Shown: one piece after another, positions 1-6,987 of the stretch | How positions within the stretch are numbered: position 1 is the stretch's first letter | How the letters are laid out: each line of letters opens with the position of its first letter | From: Iamia sp052038315 | Lineage (GTDB): Bacteria; Actinomycetota; Acidimicrobiia; Acidimicrobiales; Iamiaceae | NCBI GenBank assembly: GCA_052038315.1 | Contig: JBQGCF010000174.1 | Span: forward strand, 1 to 16,422 | Direction of reading: 5' to 3' | Length of the DNA stretch: 16,422 nt | Program-made: the position numbers and the translations under genes | Notes under the pieces: model-generated | What the model was told of the DNA's origin: nothing | Seen by the model: the letters and a program-made list of their open reading frames with translations, nothing else | Databases searched by the model: none

Positions 1-10
1 GTGGATCGAC

Positions 11-31
11 CCACCCCCCCCCCACCCCCCC
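11..31. repeat. Near-homopolymer C tract (C10-A-C7)
   Basis: A run of ten C, one A and seven C at 14-31, preceded by CCA. On the minus strand it reads G7-T-G10, directly beyond the hairpin that follows tilS. Such G-runs can in principle form a G-quadruplex, and they are prone to length errors in replication and sequencing. No gene is visible in bases 1-31. Confidence 0.7.
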
Positions 32-78
32 AACCTTGACCGCGATCACCCTCACCGGGGTAGAGCGCGTACAAGGTT
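32..78 (-). repeat. Intergenic hairpin, diverged copy C, downstream of tilS
   Basis: Outer arms AACCTTG (32-38) and CAAGGTT (72-78) pair perfectly. After a 2-nt mismatch, CGCG (41-44) pairs with CGCG (66-69), and inner ACCC (48-51) can pair with GGGT (58-61). The centre CTCACCGGGGTA (51-62) resembles the loop CTCACCCCGGTA of the two closer copies near 7002 and 14955. It begins 8 nt beyond the tilS stop, as the other copies do after their genes. Possible roles are a U-less transcription end, an mRNA 3' stabiliser or a REP-like repeat; there is no T-tract. Confidence 0.6.
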
Positions 79-86
79 CGGGTGGG

Positions 87-950
87 TCAGGGGGGTGGGG
101 TGAGGGTCAGGAGGCCGGAGGAGCGGGCGACGCGCCAGCCGCCGGCCAGCTCGCAGGCCCGGGCCTCGCCCCGGGCCACGGCCAGGACCCGCTCGACGGC
201 GGCGGCCGTCGGGGGCTGGCCCTCGGCGGTGGGGCGCAGCCAGGCCCGGACGGCCGCCCGGGCCAGGGCGACGGGCGCGGCGGCCAGGGCCCGGGCGTCG
301 GTGGCGTCGAGGTCGGCGGCCAGCGTGGCGATCAGGTCGGCGTCGTCGGCGAGCAGCTCGGCCTGGCGGGCCAGGACCGGGACGACGTCGCGCTCGGCGA
401 CCTCGGCCAGCAGGGGCAGGACCTCGTGGCGCACCCGGTTGCGGCGGAAGCGGGGGTCGACGTTGCTCGGGTCCTCGACCGGCACCAGCCCCTCCTCGAG
501 GCACAGGGCCCGCGTCTCGACCCGGCGCAGGGCGAGGATCGGGTGCCGGGGCCCGGGCCGCAGCGACGACAACCCCGTCGTCCCCGCCCCCCGCAGCAGG
601 TTGAGCAGGACGGTCTCGGCCCGGTCGTCGAGCGTGTGGCCCGTGCACGCGTCGGGGCCGAGCACGGCCCAGCGGGCGGCCCGGGCCCGGGCCTCCAGGT
701 CGGGCCCGTCGGTGACCACGACCCGCTCGGAGCGGAAGCGGGCCCCGTAGGCGTCGGCCGCCGCCTCGACCACCATCGCCTCGTCGGCCGCCTCGGGCCG
801 CAGCCCGTGGTCGACGTGCACGGCCGTCACCGCGCAGCCGGCCGCGCAGGCCAGCACCATCAGCGCCAGCGAGTCCGGTCCCCCCGAGACGCCCGCCGTG
901 ATCGGCGTCCCCGCCGGGGGGAACGCACACCGCGCCAGCAGCGCGTCCAC
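87..950 (-). CDS. tilS: tRNA(Ile)-lysidine synthase TilS
   Basis: A 287-aa N-type ATP-pyrophosphatase. TilS attaches lysine to C34 of the CAU-anticodon tRNA-Ile, using ATP, so that it reads AUA and accepts isoleucine; it acts in the cytoplasm. Seen here: the PP-loop SGGPDS at residues 22-27, followed by the family motifs VHVDHGLR, GHTLDDRAET and RNRVRHEVLP. The protein is short compared with E. coli TilS (over 400 aa) and appears to lack the C-terminal domain, which is common in actinobacteria. The start is GTG at 948-950. The ribosome-binding AGGAG runs through the TAG stop of the upstream metalloprotease, so the two are probably translationally coupled. In many actinobacteria hpt and ftsH follow tilS; that side lies outside the window. 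Confidence 0.95.
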   Translation of the reverse strand: MDALLARCAFPPAGTPITAGVSGGPDSLALMVLACAAGCAVTAVHVDHGLRPEAADEAMVVEAAADAYGARFRSERVVVTDGPDLEARARAARWAVLGPDACTGHTLDDRAETVLLNLLRGAGTTGLSSLRPGPRHPILALRRVETRALCLEEGLVPVEDPSNVDPRFRRNRVRHEVLPLLAEVAERDVVPVLARQAELLADDADLIATLAADLDATDARALAAAPVALARAAVRAWLRPTAEGQPPTAAAVERVLAVARGEARACELAGGWRVARSSGLLTLTPPP

Positions 951-959
951 GGTGGTCTC

Positions 960-2033
960 CTAGGCGGCGGGTTCGACCACGCCGACCCGGGCCAGCCAGG
1001 CCTTCGGGTCGCGGATCTCGGTCATGGTCGGCAGGTTGGCCGGGTCCTCCCAGGCCCGGTCGAGCTGGTGCTCACCGCCGACCCCCTCGACCGCCTCGAT
1101 GAAGCGCTCGCCCTGCTCGTACTGCTTGAGCTTGGCCTCCAGCCCGATCAGCTTCTGGAGCAGCTTCATCGCCGGGTTGGCGTTCTGGCGGCGCTGGCGC
1201 AGCACCTGGCCGAAGCGCACGGCGCTGGGGATCTGGTCGGCGCCGGCCCGGTCCATGGTGACGTCGCCGTGCCCCTCGAGCAGGCTCATCAGCCCGCCGA
1301 TGTGCTCGAGCAGCTCCCGCTGGGCCGAGCTGCTGAACACCGCGGCCAGCCCGCCCTCGTCGAGCGGGTTGGTGCCCTTGCGGATCTGCTCGGCGGCCCG
1401 GGTGACGGCGTCGAGCAGCTGCTTCGGGTCCTCGTCGACGGCCGAGACCATGCCGTCGACCAGCCCGAGGAAGTGCTCCCGCATCCACGGGATGCCGGTG
1501 AACTGCATCCGGTGGGTGACCTCGTGGAGGGCCAGCCACTGGCGGAACTCACGGGGCGGGAAGGCGAACTTCTTCTCCAGGGCGAGGATGTTGGGCCCCA
1601 CGTAGTGGACGAGGTCCTGCTCCTCGGGGTCCTCGTCCTCGATGACGAGCAGGTCGTACTGGCCCAGCACCCGGCTCGACATCCAGCCCAGCAGGGCGCC
1701 GACCTCGGCCCCGGCGATGCGGCGGCCGATCGGGGCGACGAGCCCGCTGCCCATCGTCTGCTCCAGCCGGTTGGTGACCGGGCGCATCAGGCGCTGGAAG
1801 GAGGCGATGTTGGCCCGGATCCAGTCGCCCCGGTCGTCGACCCGGGCCCGAGCGGGGCCGGCCAGGCTGCGGAGCCCGGTGGCGATGGCCACCTGCTCCT
1901 CGGCCAGCGTGGTCAGCTCGTCGAAGTCGGCGACCAGCGAGTCGGCGTGGTAGCTGCGGTGGAAGGGGTCCGTGCCCGCGGCGCGCACGGCGACCCGCTC
2001 GGCGAGCGACCAGTCGACCGCGCTCTCGGCCAT
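960..2033 (-). CDS. Zinc-dependent metalloprotease, DUF2342 (zincin_2) family
   Basis: A 357-aa protein with a clear zinc-binding HEVTH motif at residues 170-174 (context WLALHEVTHRMQF) and the conserved family segments around VGALLGWMSSRVLGQYD and GPNILALEKKF. These mark the DUF2342 family, often named coenzyme F420 biosynthesis-associated protein because of its phylogenetic distribution; no biochemical role is established that I know of. It has no signal peptide or membrane segment, so it is probably cytoplasmic. Start ATG 2031-2033 (MAESAVDW) gives a full-length family protein. Only 9 nt separate it from tilS downstream, the same gene order as in mycobacteria, and 13 nt from the 48-aa membrane protein upstream. 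F420 genes are not visible here, so a link to F420 cannot be tested from this window. Confidence 0.88.
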   Translation of the reverse strand: MAESAVDWSLAERVAVRAAGTDPFHRSYHADSLVADFDELTTLAEEQVAIATGLRSLAGPARARVDDRGDWIRANIASFQRLMRPVTNRLEQTMGSGLVAPIGRRIAGAEVGALLGWMSSRVLGQYDLLVIEDEDPEEQDLVHYVGPNILALEKKFAFPPREFRQWLALHEVTHRMQFTGIPWMREHFLGLVDGMVSAVDEDPKQLLDAVTRAAEQIRKGTNPLDEGGLAAVFSSSAQRELLEHIGGLMSLLEGHGDVTMDRAGADQIPSAVRFGQVLRQRRQNANPAMKLLQKLIGLEAKLKQYEQGERFIEAVEGVGGEHQLDRAWEDPANLPTMTEIRDPKAWLARVGVVEPAA

Positions 2034-2046
2034 GGCAGTCAGCCGG

Positions 2047-2193
2047 TCAGTCCCGCTTGGCGCCGCGGGGCGGGTACTTGGGGCGGACGACCGAGCGGAA
2101 GTACATGACGGCCAGCTGGATGGTCGCCAGGACGACCCCGATGGCGAGGCCGACGCCCATCCACTGGGTCCAGATCACAGCGCCGAGGAGCAT
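2047..2193 (-). CDS. Small one-helix membrane protein (48 aa)
   Basis: A 48-residue frame reading MLLGAVIWTQWMGVGL..., ending PRGAKRD. Residues about 11-33 form one hydrophobic helix (WMGVGLAIGVVLATIQLAVMYF), followed by a basic tail rich in R, K and P (residues 33-48). The positive-inside rule would put the C-terminus in the cytoplasm. I do not recognise a family. Its support as a real gene is the membrane-like composition in a single frame, a tight 13-nt gap to the metalloprotease, the same strand as its neighbours, and a promoter-like pair just upstream. It may be the first gene of a small TM protein - metalloprotease - tilS transcript. An AGGA 8 nt before the ATG could instead be a weak ribosome-binding site. 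Confidence 0.6.
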   Translation of the reverse strand: MLLGAVIWTQWMGVGLAIGVVLATIQLAVMYFRSVVRPKYPPRGAKRD

Positions 2194-2200
2194 GGTGGCG

Positions 2201-2229
2201 ATCCTAGGGGTGCTCGGTGTTGCTGCCGA
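2201..2229 (-). promoter_or_regulatory. Candidate promoter for the small membrane protein / metalloprotease / tilS genes
   Basis: On the minus strand TCGGCA (2224-2229, 4 of 6 matches to TTGACA), 17 nt, then TAGGAT (2201-2206, TANNNT). The ATG begins 7 nt after the -10 box, which would give a leaderless or nearly leaderless mRNA. This is pattern matching only. Confidence 0.35.
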
Positions 2230-2268
2230 ATCGCGCCGGCCCGGTCCGATGCGGGCGGGAGGGACCGC

Positions 2269-2436
2269 TCACGCGATGTGCCGGCCCCGCGTCCTCAGCA
2301 GGACGGTCGGGTGGTGGAGGGAGCAGTGGTCGGCGTCGTTGTAGACCGACAGGCGGGTGTCGCAGCCGTCCTCGGCGCACACCCGGGGCCCCGACCCCGC
2401 CTCGCCACCACCGGCACGGGAACGGGACCGGGCCAT
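2269..2436 (-). CDS. Small Cys/His-rich putative zinc-binding protein (55 aa)
   Basis: A 55-aa frame beginning MARSRSRAGG. The core C20-x4-C25-x12-C38-x2-H41 (CAEDGCDTRLSVYN...CSLHH) has the spacing of a small zinc-binding knuckle. Both flanks are basic, which would suit nucleic-acid or protein binding, but I cannot assign a family or function. Its ATG follows the anti-sigma TAG stop after only three bases, so it is very probably co-translated with rsrA. Its position as third gene of a redox sigma operon, with a possible thiol-zinc centre of its own, makes it a candidate accessory to thiol-stress sensing; that is inference. A 75-nt gap follows before the small membrane protein. Confidence 0.68.
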   Translation of the reverse strand: MARSRSRAGGGEAGSGPRVCAEDGCDTRLSVYNDADHCSLHHPTVLLRTRGRHIA

Positions 2437-2439
2437 GGC

Positions 2440-2691
2440 CTAGGCCTCGCCCTCGAGCAGGCCCGCGACCCTCGCCTTGAGCGACTCGGGCACCTCGTCC
2501 TTGCACTTGTGGGCGATGACCTGCTTGAGCTCGGCCTGGAAGTCGAAGGCCTCGAAGCACTCGCCGCAGTCGGTCAGGTGCTGGGCGATGACCTCACGAC
2601 GGACCGGGGTCAGCTCGCCGTCGAGGTACTCGTACAGCTCGTGGAGGGCGTCGGTGCAGTCGCCGTGCTCGGAGGTGTGATCGGAAGCCAT
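2440..2691 (-). CDS. rsrA: Zinc anti-sigma factor, RsrA type (mycothiol-system anti-sigma)
   Basis: An 83-aa zinc anti-sigma (ZAS) protein. RsrA holds its cognate sigma factor inactive while reduced and zinc-bound; disulfide stress forms a disulfide, zinc is lost and the sigma factor is freed. All expected ligands are visible: C12, H38, C42 and C45, the last three forming HLTDCGEC (HxxxCxxC), plus a later cysteine C63. ATG 2689-2691 (MASDHTSEHGDC) is chosen because it starts 37 nt beyond the sigma stop and gives the normal family length. A longer frame from 2766 would overlap sigma coding sequence and adds a non-conserved Pro/Arg-rich leader. The neighbouring sigma gene is the obvious partner. 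Confidence 0.93.
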   Translation of the reverse strand: MASDHTSEHGDCTDALHELYEYLDGELTPVRREVIAQHLTDCGECFEAFDFQAELKQVIAHKCKDEVPESLKARVAGLLEGEA

Positions 2692-2728
2692 GTCTCTGGT
2701 GCCGGGTCTCTCGGTCAGATCGCTCGGG

Positions 2729-3340
2729 TCAGCGGGCCCGCTCGGGCTGGCGGCGGGGCGGCGCATCGGGGTCGGTGCCCTCGTCGGCGAGGCCTCGGCT
2801 CCGTGCGAAGTCGAACAACGCCTTCTGGAGCCGGCTTCTTCCCCGGTGCAGCCGGCTCATGACCGTGCCGATCGGGATGTCCAGGATCTCGGCGATCTCC
2901 TTGTAGGAGAAGCCCTCGACATCCGCGAGCAGGACGGCCATGCGGAACTGCTCCGGGAGGTCCTCCACGGCCTGCTTGATCTCGGCCTCGGTGAACCAGT
3001 CCATCAGCTCGTCCTCGGCGCTCCGCCCCACCTGGGCGGCCTCGAGGCCGCCGAGGCGCTGGTAGAGGTACGGGTCCTCGGTCTCGTCGAGCTCGGTCTC
3101 GTCGGGCCGGCGCTGCTTGGCCCGGTAGATGTTGATGTACGTGTTGGTGAGGATCCGGTAGAGCCAGGCCTTGAGGTTGGTGCCCTCCTGGAACCCGCCG
3201 TAGCCCCGGTAGGCCTTGAGGTACGTCTCCTGGACGAGGTCCTCGGCGTCGGAGGGGTTCCGGGTCATGCGCAGGGCCGCCGAGTACAGCGACCCCATCA
3301 GGGGCATGGCGTCCTCGCTGAATCGGGCCTGGTCAGCCAT
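2729..3340 (-). CDS. sigR: ECF RNA polymerase sigma factor, SigR/SigH (RpoE) family
   Basis: A 203-aa group IV sigma factor. Region 2 covers about residues 10-78 (AEDLVQETYLKAYRGYGGF, then NLKAWLYRILTNTYINIYR) and region 4 about 120-175 (LPEQFRMAVLLADVEGFSYKEIAEIL, then GTVMSRLHRGR, the helix-turn-helix that reads the -35 element). This sequence pattern and the RsrA-type gene just downstream place it in the SigR/SigH thiol-oxidative-stress group, whose known regulon includes thioredoxin and mycothiol genes. Start ATG 3338-3340 gives the family N-terminus. The family usually autoregulates through a GGGAAT/GTT promoter; I could not find a convincing one in the 48 nt upstream. The C-terminal tail (about 180-203) is charged and not conserved. 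Confidence 0.94.
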   Translation of the reverse strand: MADQARFSEDAMPLMGSLYSAALRMTRNPSDAEDLVQETYLKAYRGYGGFQEGTNLKAWLYRILTNTYINIYRAKQRRPDETELDETEDPYLYQRLGGLEAAQVGRSAEDELMDWFTEAEIKQAVEDLPEQFRMAVLLADVEGFSYKEIAEILDIPIGTVMSRLHRGRSRLQKALFDFARSRGLADEGTDPDAPPRRQPERAR

Positions 3341-3388
3341 GGTGATCGATCCACACGCGCATCGGACGCCCCACGGTAGTGCCCGGAC

Positions 3389-3595
3389 CTACAGGTCGAA
3401 GTCCTCGGAGAGGCCCTCGACGAAGCGGTGGAACGCGATGTGGTCCGAGGCGAAGGTCTTGCGCTCGCCGTCGGGCCCCTCGATCACCACCACGTCGCCG
3501 CTCGTCGCCTCGGTGACCTCGACCGGCTTCCAGCCCTCCTCGTAGAGCAGGGTCCGCAGCTCGGCGAGGGTCGGGTCGTCGCCCCATCCGGCCAT
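3389..3595 (-). CDS. Hypothetical acidic protein (68 aa)
   Basis: A 68-residue protein, MAGWGDDPTLAELRTLLYEE..., ending GLSEDFDL. It looks like a compact alpha/beta fold: a helix (about 8-20), strands around PVEVTE and GDVVVIEGPDGERKTF, and a helix near the end. No Cys pairs, signal or membrane segment are present. I do not recognise a family. It is a real gene on good grounds: a strong ribosome-binding site (AGGAGGTG, 5 nt before ATG 3593-3595), a balanced amphipathic composition, and the same strand as the sigma factor, which starts 48 nt after its stop. It may be the first gene of the sigma operon, or a separate unit transcribed from the 54-bp divergent region shared with the ABC transporter. 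Confidence 0.75.
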   Translation of the reverse strand: MAGWGDDPTLAELRTLLYEEGWKPVEVTEATSGDVVVIEGPDGERKTFASDHIAFHRFVEGLSEDFDL

Positions 3596-3603
3596 GACGC
3601 ACC
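3596..3603 (-). promoter_or_regulatory. Strong ribosome-binding site of the 68-aa protein
   Basis: Minus-strand AGGAGGTG lies directly before a short spacer and the ATG. It is the best Shine-Dalgarno match in the left half of the window and fixes the start of the small protein. Confidence 0.6.
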
Positions 3604-3634
3604 TCCTGGGGGTCGTCGGGGGATGGCCCGACGA

Positions 3635-3640
3635 TAGGTT
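3635..3640 (+). promoter_or_regulatory. Candidate -10 box (TAGGTT) for a leaderless ABC transporter mRNA
   Basis: TAGGTT (TANNNT) ends 9 nt before the ATG at 3650, and no Shine-Dalgarno sequence precedes that ATG. The best -35 is poor (TCGTCG, 3613-3618, 16-nt spacer). Weak support. Confidence 0.25.
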
Positions 3641-3649
3641 GCGGGCCGG

Positions 3650-4585
3650 ATGGACGGGGGCGTGATCACCTGCCGGGGCCTGGCGCGCCGCTTCGCCGGG
3701 GGCCGGGCCGTGCGCGGGATCGACCTCGACGTGGCCCGGGGCGAGGTCCTGGCCCTGCTCGGGCCGAACGGGGCGGGCAAGACCACCACCGTCCGGCTGC
3801 TCAACGGCGTGCTGGCGCCCGACGAGGGGACGGCGACCGTCCTCGGCCTCGACCCGTGGCGCGACGGCGACGCCCTGCGGCGCCGGACCGCGGTGCTGAC
3901 CGAGCACGCCGGGCTCGACGACCGCTTCACGGCCCGGGAGAACCTGCGCCACGCCGGCCGGCTGCGCGGCCTCGACCCCGCCGCCTGCGCCCGCCGCAGC
4001 GACGAGCTGCTCGACCGGCTGGGGATGGGCGGCCGGGCCGACCTGGTCGTGCGGGGCTTCTCGACCGGCGAGCGCAAGCGGGTCGCCCTGGCCCGGGCCC
4101 TGCTCCACGACCCCGACCTGCTGTTCCTCGACGAGCCCACCTCGGGGCTCGACCCGGCCGCCGGCCGGGCCGTCACCGACCTGATCGCCCAGCTGGCCAC
4201 CGAGCACGGCCGGACCGTCGTGCTCTGCACCCACCTCCTGGCCGAGGCGGGCCGGCTGGCCGATCGCATGGCCGTGCTGGTCGACGGGGAGATGCGGGCC
4301 AGCGGTCGCCCGGCCGCCATCGCCGGCGAGCTGTGGGCGGCCCGGACGACGACGCTCGACCTGGGCGGCCCGGCGACGGCGGCCCAGCTTGACGCGGTGG
4401 GGGCGGTGGCGGGGGCGACCGGCGTCGTCGCCACCCCCGGCGGGCTCCGCTTCGACGCCGGCGACCGGGCCGTCGTCGCCGCCGTGGTGGCCGCCCTGGT
4501 GGGGATCGGCGCCGACGTCTTCGGCGTCACCACCCCCGAGCCCTCGCTGGAGGACGTCTACTTCGCCGTCGAGGGGACGCGGTGA
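3650..4585 (+). CDS. ABC-2 type exporter, ATP-binding protein
   Basis: A 311-aa ATPase subunit of a daunorubicin/CcmA-like exporter. Visible motifs: Walker A GPNGAGKTT at 38-46, signature FSTGERKR at 137-144 (a variant of LSGGQ usual for this class), Walker B LLFLDEP at 157-163 with the D-loop SGLDPA, and the switch histidine H195 (LCTHLL). The last 90 residues form the C-terminal extension often seen in ABC-2 ATPases and end with EPSLEDVYFAVEG, a typical ending. It energises the membrane partner encoded by the next gene, with which it overlaps by four bases (GTGA), so they are translated together. Substrate unknown; lipids, drugs and peptides are all possible for this family. GTG at 3662 is an alternative start. 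Confidence 0.9.
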   Translation: MDGGVITCRGLARRFAGGRAVRGIDLDVARGEVLALLGPNGAGKTTTVRLLNGVLAPDEGTATVLGLDPWRDGDALRRRTAVLTEHAGLDDRFTARENLRHAGRLRGLDPAACARRSDELLDRLGMGGRADLVVRGFSTGERKRVALARALLHDPDLLFLDEPTSGLDPAAGRAVTDLIAQLATEHGRTVVLCTHLLAEAGRLADRMAVLVDGEMRASGRPAAIAGELWAARTTTLDLGGPATAAQLDAVGAVAGATGVVATPGGLRFDAGDRAVVAAVVAALVGIGADVFGVTTPEPSLEDVYFAVEGTR

Positions 4586-5391
4586 GGCGCATCGACCGGG
4601 CCGTCGTGCGGGCCCTCGTCGCCCACGACCTCACCGCCGTCCGCCGGACGCCGGGGCTGGTCGTGCCGATCGGCGCACTGCCGCTGGTGCTCCTCGTGCT
4701 GATGCCGATCGCCATCGCCGTGGCCGCCCGTGACCCGTCGCTGGACGTGGCGACCTACGTCGCCCTGGTCCCCGAGCGGCTGGCCGACGCCGTGCGGGAG
4801 CACCCCGAGGACGAGCAGCTGATCGTCCTCGTCCTCGGCTACGTGATGGCGCCGCTGTTCCTGATCGTCCCGCTGATGGTGTCCGCCGTGCTGGCCGCCG
4901 ACTCCTTCGCCGGCGAGCGGGACCGGGGCACCCTCGAGACGATGCTCCACACCCCCGTGCGGGACCGGGAGCTGTACCTGGCCAAGCTGCTGGCCTCGTT
5001 CCTCCCGGCCCTGGCCGTCGCCTGGCTGGGCTTCGCCGTGTTCGTGCTGGCCGCCAACATCGCCGCGTGGGGCGTGATGGGACGGGTCTTCCTGCCCACC
5101 ACCCGCTGGCTGCTGCTGGTGGGGTGGGTCGCCCCGGCGGCGGCCGCCCTCGGGCTCGGGCTGCTGGTCCGGCTCTCGATCCGGGCCCGCTCGGCCCAGG
5201 AGGCCCAGCAGCTCGGCTCGGCGGTGGTGCTCCCGGTCCTCGTGATCGCCGTGGCCCAGGCCAGCTACCTGCTGCTGTACCCGATCGCGGTCACGGTGGT
5301 GGCCGGCGCCGTCACCTGGGTGGTGGCCGTCGCCCTCAACATCAGGGGCGCCGCCCGCTTCACCCGTGACGGGATGGCCACCAAGGTCTAG
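4582..5391 (+). CDS. ABC-2 type exporter, permease protein
   Basis: A 269-aa membrane protein with about six predicted helices (roughly residues 25-48, 79-107, 136-160, 172-196, 211-232 and 233-255). Between helices 2 and 3 lies AADSFAGERDRGTLETMLHTPV (106-126), the coupling-helix motif ERxxGTLExLLxTP typical of ABC-2 permeases. It would form the transport path driven by the ATPase just upstream. The start GTG (4582-4584) overlaps the ATPase stop. The 60-odd residues between helices 1 and 2 contain a short acidic stretch and would lie outside. It ends 7 nt from the stop of the convergent kinase gene, leaving no room for a conventional terminator between them. Substrate cannot be deduced. Confidence 0.88.
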   Translation: MRRIDRAVVRALVAHDLTAVRRTPGLVVPIGALPLVLLVLMPIAIAVAARDPSLDVATYVALVPERLADAVREHPEDEQLIVLVLGYVMAPLFLIVPLMVSAVLAADSFAGERDRGTLETMLHTPVRDRELYLAKLLASFLPALAVAWLGFAVFVLAANIAAWGVMGRVFLPTTRWLLLVGWVAPAAAALGLGLLVRLSIRARSAQEAQQLGSAVVLPVLVIAVAQASYLLLYPIAVTVVAGAVTWVVAVALNIRGAARFTRDGMATKV

Positions 5392-5398
5392 GCCGGTC

Positions 5399-6925
5399 CT
5401 AGGCCTCGGGCCGGACCTCGACGGTGTCGCAGCGGTCGCCCTCGCCGTCCCGGAGGGTGGCCCGGCCGTCGGTGATGCCGGTGCGGTCGGGGGTGGCGGT
5501 GACCTCGCCGCCGACCTGGCCGGGGACGGCGTCGAAGTAGGCGACCACGCCGTCGTCGGGCCGGTAGAGGGCCGGGGTGTCGGCCCCGTCGCAGTCCCAG
5601 TCGCCGAGGAGGAGCTGGCCGGGGGTGCGATCGCCGGCCTGGCGGAAGTCGTAGCTGCGGGGCCGGGCGTCGCCCTCCTCCAGCCGGAACCGCATCACCT
5701 GGCCGTCCCACACGACCTGGACCGGGCAGCCGTCGCCGTTCAGGTCGCCGTGGAGCTCCTCGGCACCGGGCGGGACCTCGATCGGCCCCAGGTCGGGGCA
5801 GGCGACCGCCTCGGGGGGCCCGCCACCGGCGACCTCGACCGCCCCGGGGGCCTGGCGCTCGTCGAGCCGATCGCGCACCCACAGCCCCCCGCCCACGGCG
5901 GCGGCGAGGAGCAGGACCACGGCGGCGAGGGTCAGGACGGGGTGGCCGCGGTCGGCGGCGGCCGGGGTCCGGTCGGGCTGGCGGCCGAAGACCCGGGTGC
6001 CGCGAGCGACCCGTCCGTCGGGGGCGCCCTCGTCGCCCTCGGGCTCGACCTCGTCCTCGTCGTCGTCCTCGGCGTGGGCGGCCAGGGCGGTGCCGGGCAG
6101 AGCCACCTCGCCGGGCGGGACGGCGGACCGCAGGGCCTGGCCCAGGGCCTCGGCGCTGGGCGGCCGGGCCGCCGGGTCCCGGGCCAGGGCGGCCTCGACC
6201 ACCGCGGCGAGGTCCGGCGGGACGCCGGGGGCGTCGGCCAGGGCCGGGTGGTCGCCGGCCTCGGCCGCGGCCAGCACGGCCCGGCTGTCGGGACCGGTGT
6301 GGGGCAGCCGGCCGGTGAGGCAGAGGTAGGCGACGACGCCGAGGCCGTAGACGTCGTTGCGGGGCTCGGGCTCGCCCCGGGCGACCAGCTCGGGGTCGAC
6401 GTAGCCGGTGGTGCCCTCGACGGCCCGGCGGTCGGCATCGGCCAGGGCCGGGATCCCGCCGGCCAGGTGCTGGGCCACGCCGAAGTCGCCGAGGAGCGGC
6501 TCGCCGTCGGAGGTGAACAGGATGTTGGCCGGCTTCACGTCGCCGTGGAGGACGCCCCGGCGGTGGGCCGACCCGAGGGCGTCGGCGATGCGGGACAGCA
6601 CGGCGACCGTCTGGCCCGGGGTCAGCCGGCCCCGCTCGACCAGCAGGTCGTGGAGCGAGCCGCCCCGGGCGAAGGGCATGACGATGGCGACGCCGTCCCC
6701 GTCCTCGAGCACGTCGATCACCCGGACGATGTGGGGGTGGTCGAGATCGGCGAGGATCGCCGCCTCCCGCCGGAGCCGATCAGCGGTCTCGGGCCCGATG
6801 CCGTGGCGCGCCCGCTTCACCGCCACGACCTGAGCGAGGACGCCCAGCCGGGTCGCCTGCCACACCGCCCCCGTCGTCCCCCGCCCGACCAGGGCGTCCA
6901 GGCGGTAGGGGCCGACCGTCTCCAC
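5399..6925 (-). CDS. Membrane Ser/Thr protein kinase with extracytoplasmic FG-GAP-like domain
   Basis: A 508-aa PknB-like receptor kinase. Kinase domain about 5-268: Gly-rich loop GRGTTGAVW (14-22), lysine K37 in VAVK, helix-C E54, catalytic HGD (D129, HGDVKPAN), DFG (D147), then GTTGYVDPE in place of the usual APE. A very acidic linker (286-299) leads to one membrane helix (about 329-350). The outside part (351-508) has two Asp-rich repeats, GDLNGDGCP (393) and GDWDCDGADTPALYRP (441), resembling calcium-binding FG-GAP/VCBS repeats, and four cysteines (376, 400, 445, 499) that could form two disulfides. PASTA repeats are absent. Start GTG 6923-6925 is preferred because it opens directly into VGPYRLDALVGRG; GTG 6977-6979 would add 18 Gly-rich residues. 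Ligand and targets unknown. Confidence 0.88.
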   Translation of the reverse strand: METVGPYRLDALVGRGTTGAVWQATRLGVLAQVVAVKRARHGIGPETADRLRREAAILADLDHPHIVRVIDVLEDGDGVAIVMPFARGGSLHDLLVERGRLTPGQTVAVLSRIADALGSAHRRGVLHGDVKPANILFTSDGEPLLGDFGVAQHLAGGIPALADADRRAVEGTTGYVDPELVARGEPEPRNDVYGLGVVAYLCLTGRLPHTGPDSRAVLAAAEAGDHPALADAPGVPPDLAAVVEAALARDPAARPPSAEALGQALRSAVPPGEVALPGTALAAHAEDDDEDEVEPEGDEGAPDGRVARGTRVFGRQPDRTPAAADRGHPVLTLAAVVLLLAAAVGGGLWVRDRLDERQAPGAVEVAGGGPPEAVACPDLGPIEVPPGAEELHGDLNGDGCPVQVVWDGQVMRFRLEEGDARPRSYDFRQAGDRTPGQLLLGDWDCDGADTPALYRPDDGVVAYFDAVPGQVGGEVTATPDRTGITDGRATLRDGEGDRCDTVEVRPEA

Positions 6926-6987
6926 CCCGGCCCCGTACCCGCCGCCCGGGACCCCGACACCCGGGCACCGCTCCCCCACCCACCCCG

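Noticed and set aside
36..2108. A 690-residue open frame on the plus strand
   Set aside because: It lies opposite tilS and the metalloprotease, both with clear motifs, and has Gly/Gln/Arg-rich composition without domains.
3341..3388. SigR-type autoregulatory promoter (GGGAAT/GTT) before the sigma gene
   Set aside because: I found no match with the right spacing in this short region; a promoter may lie before the 68-aa gene instead.
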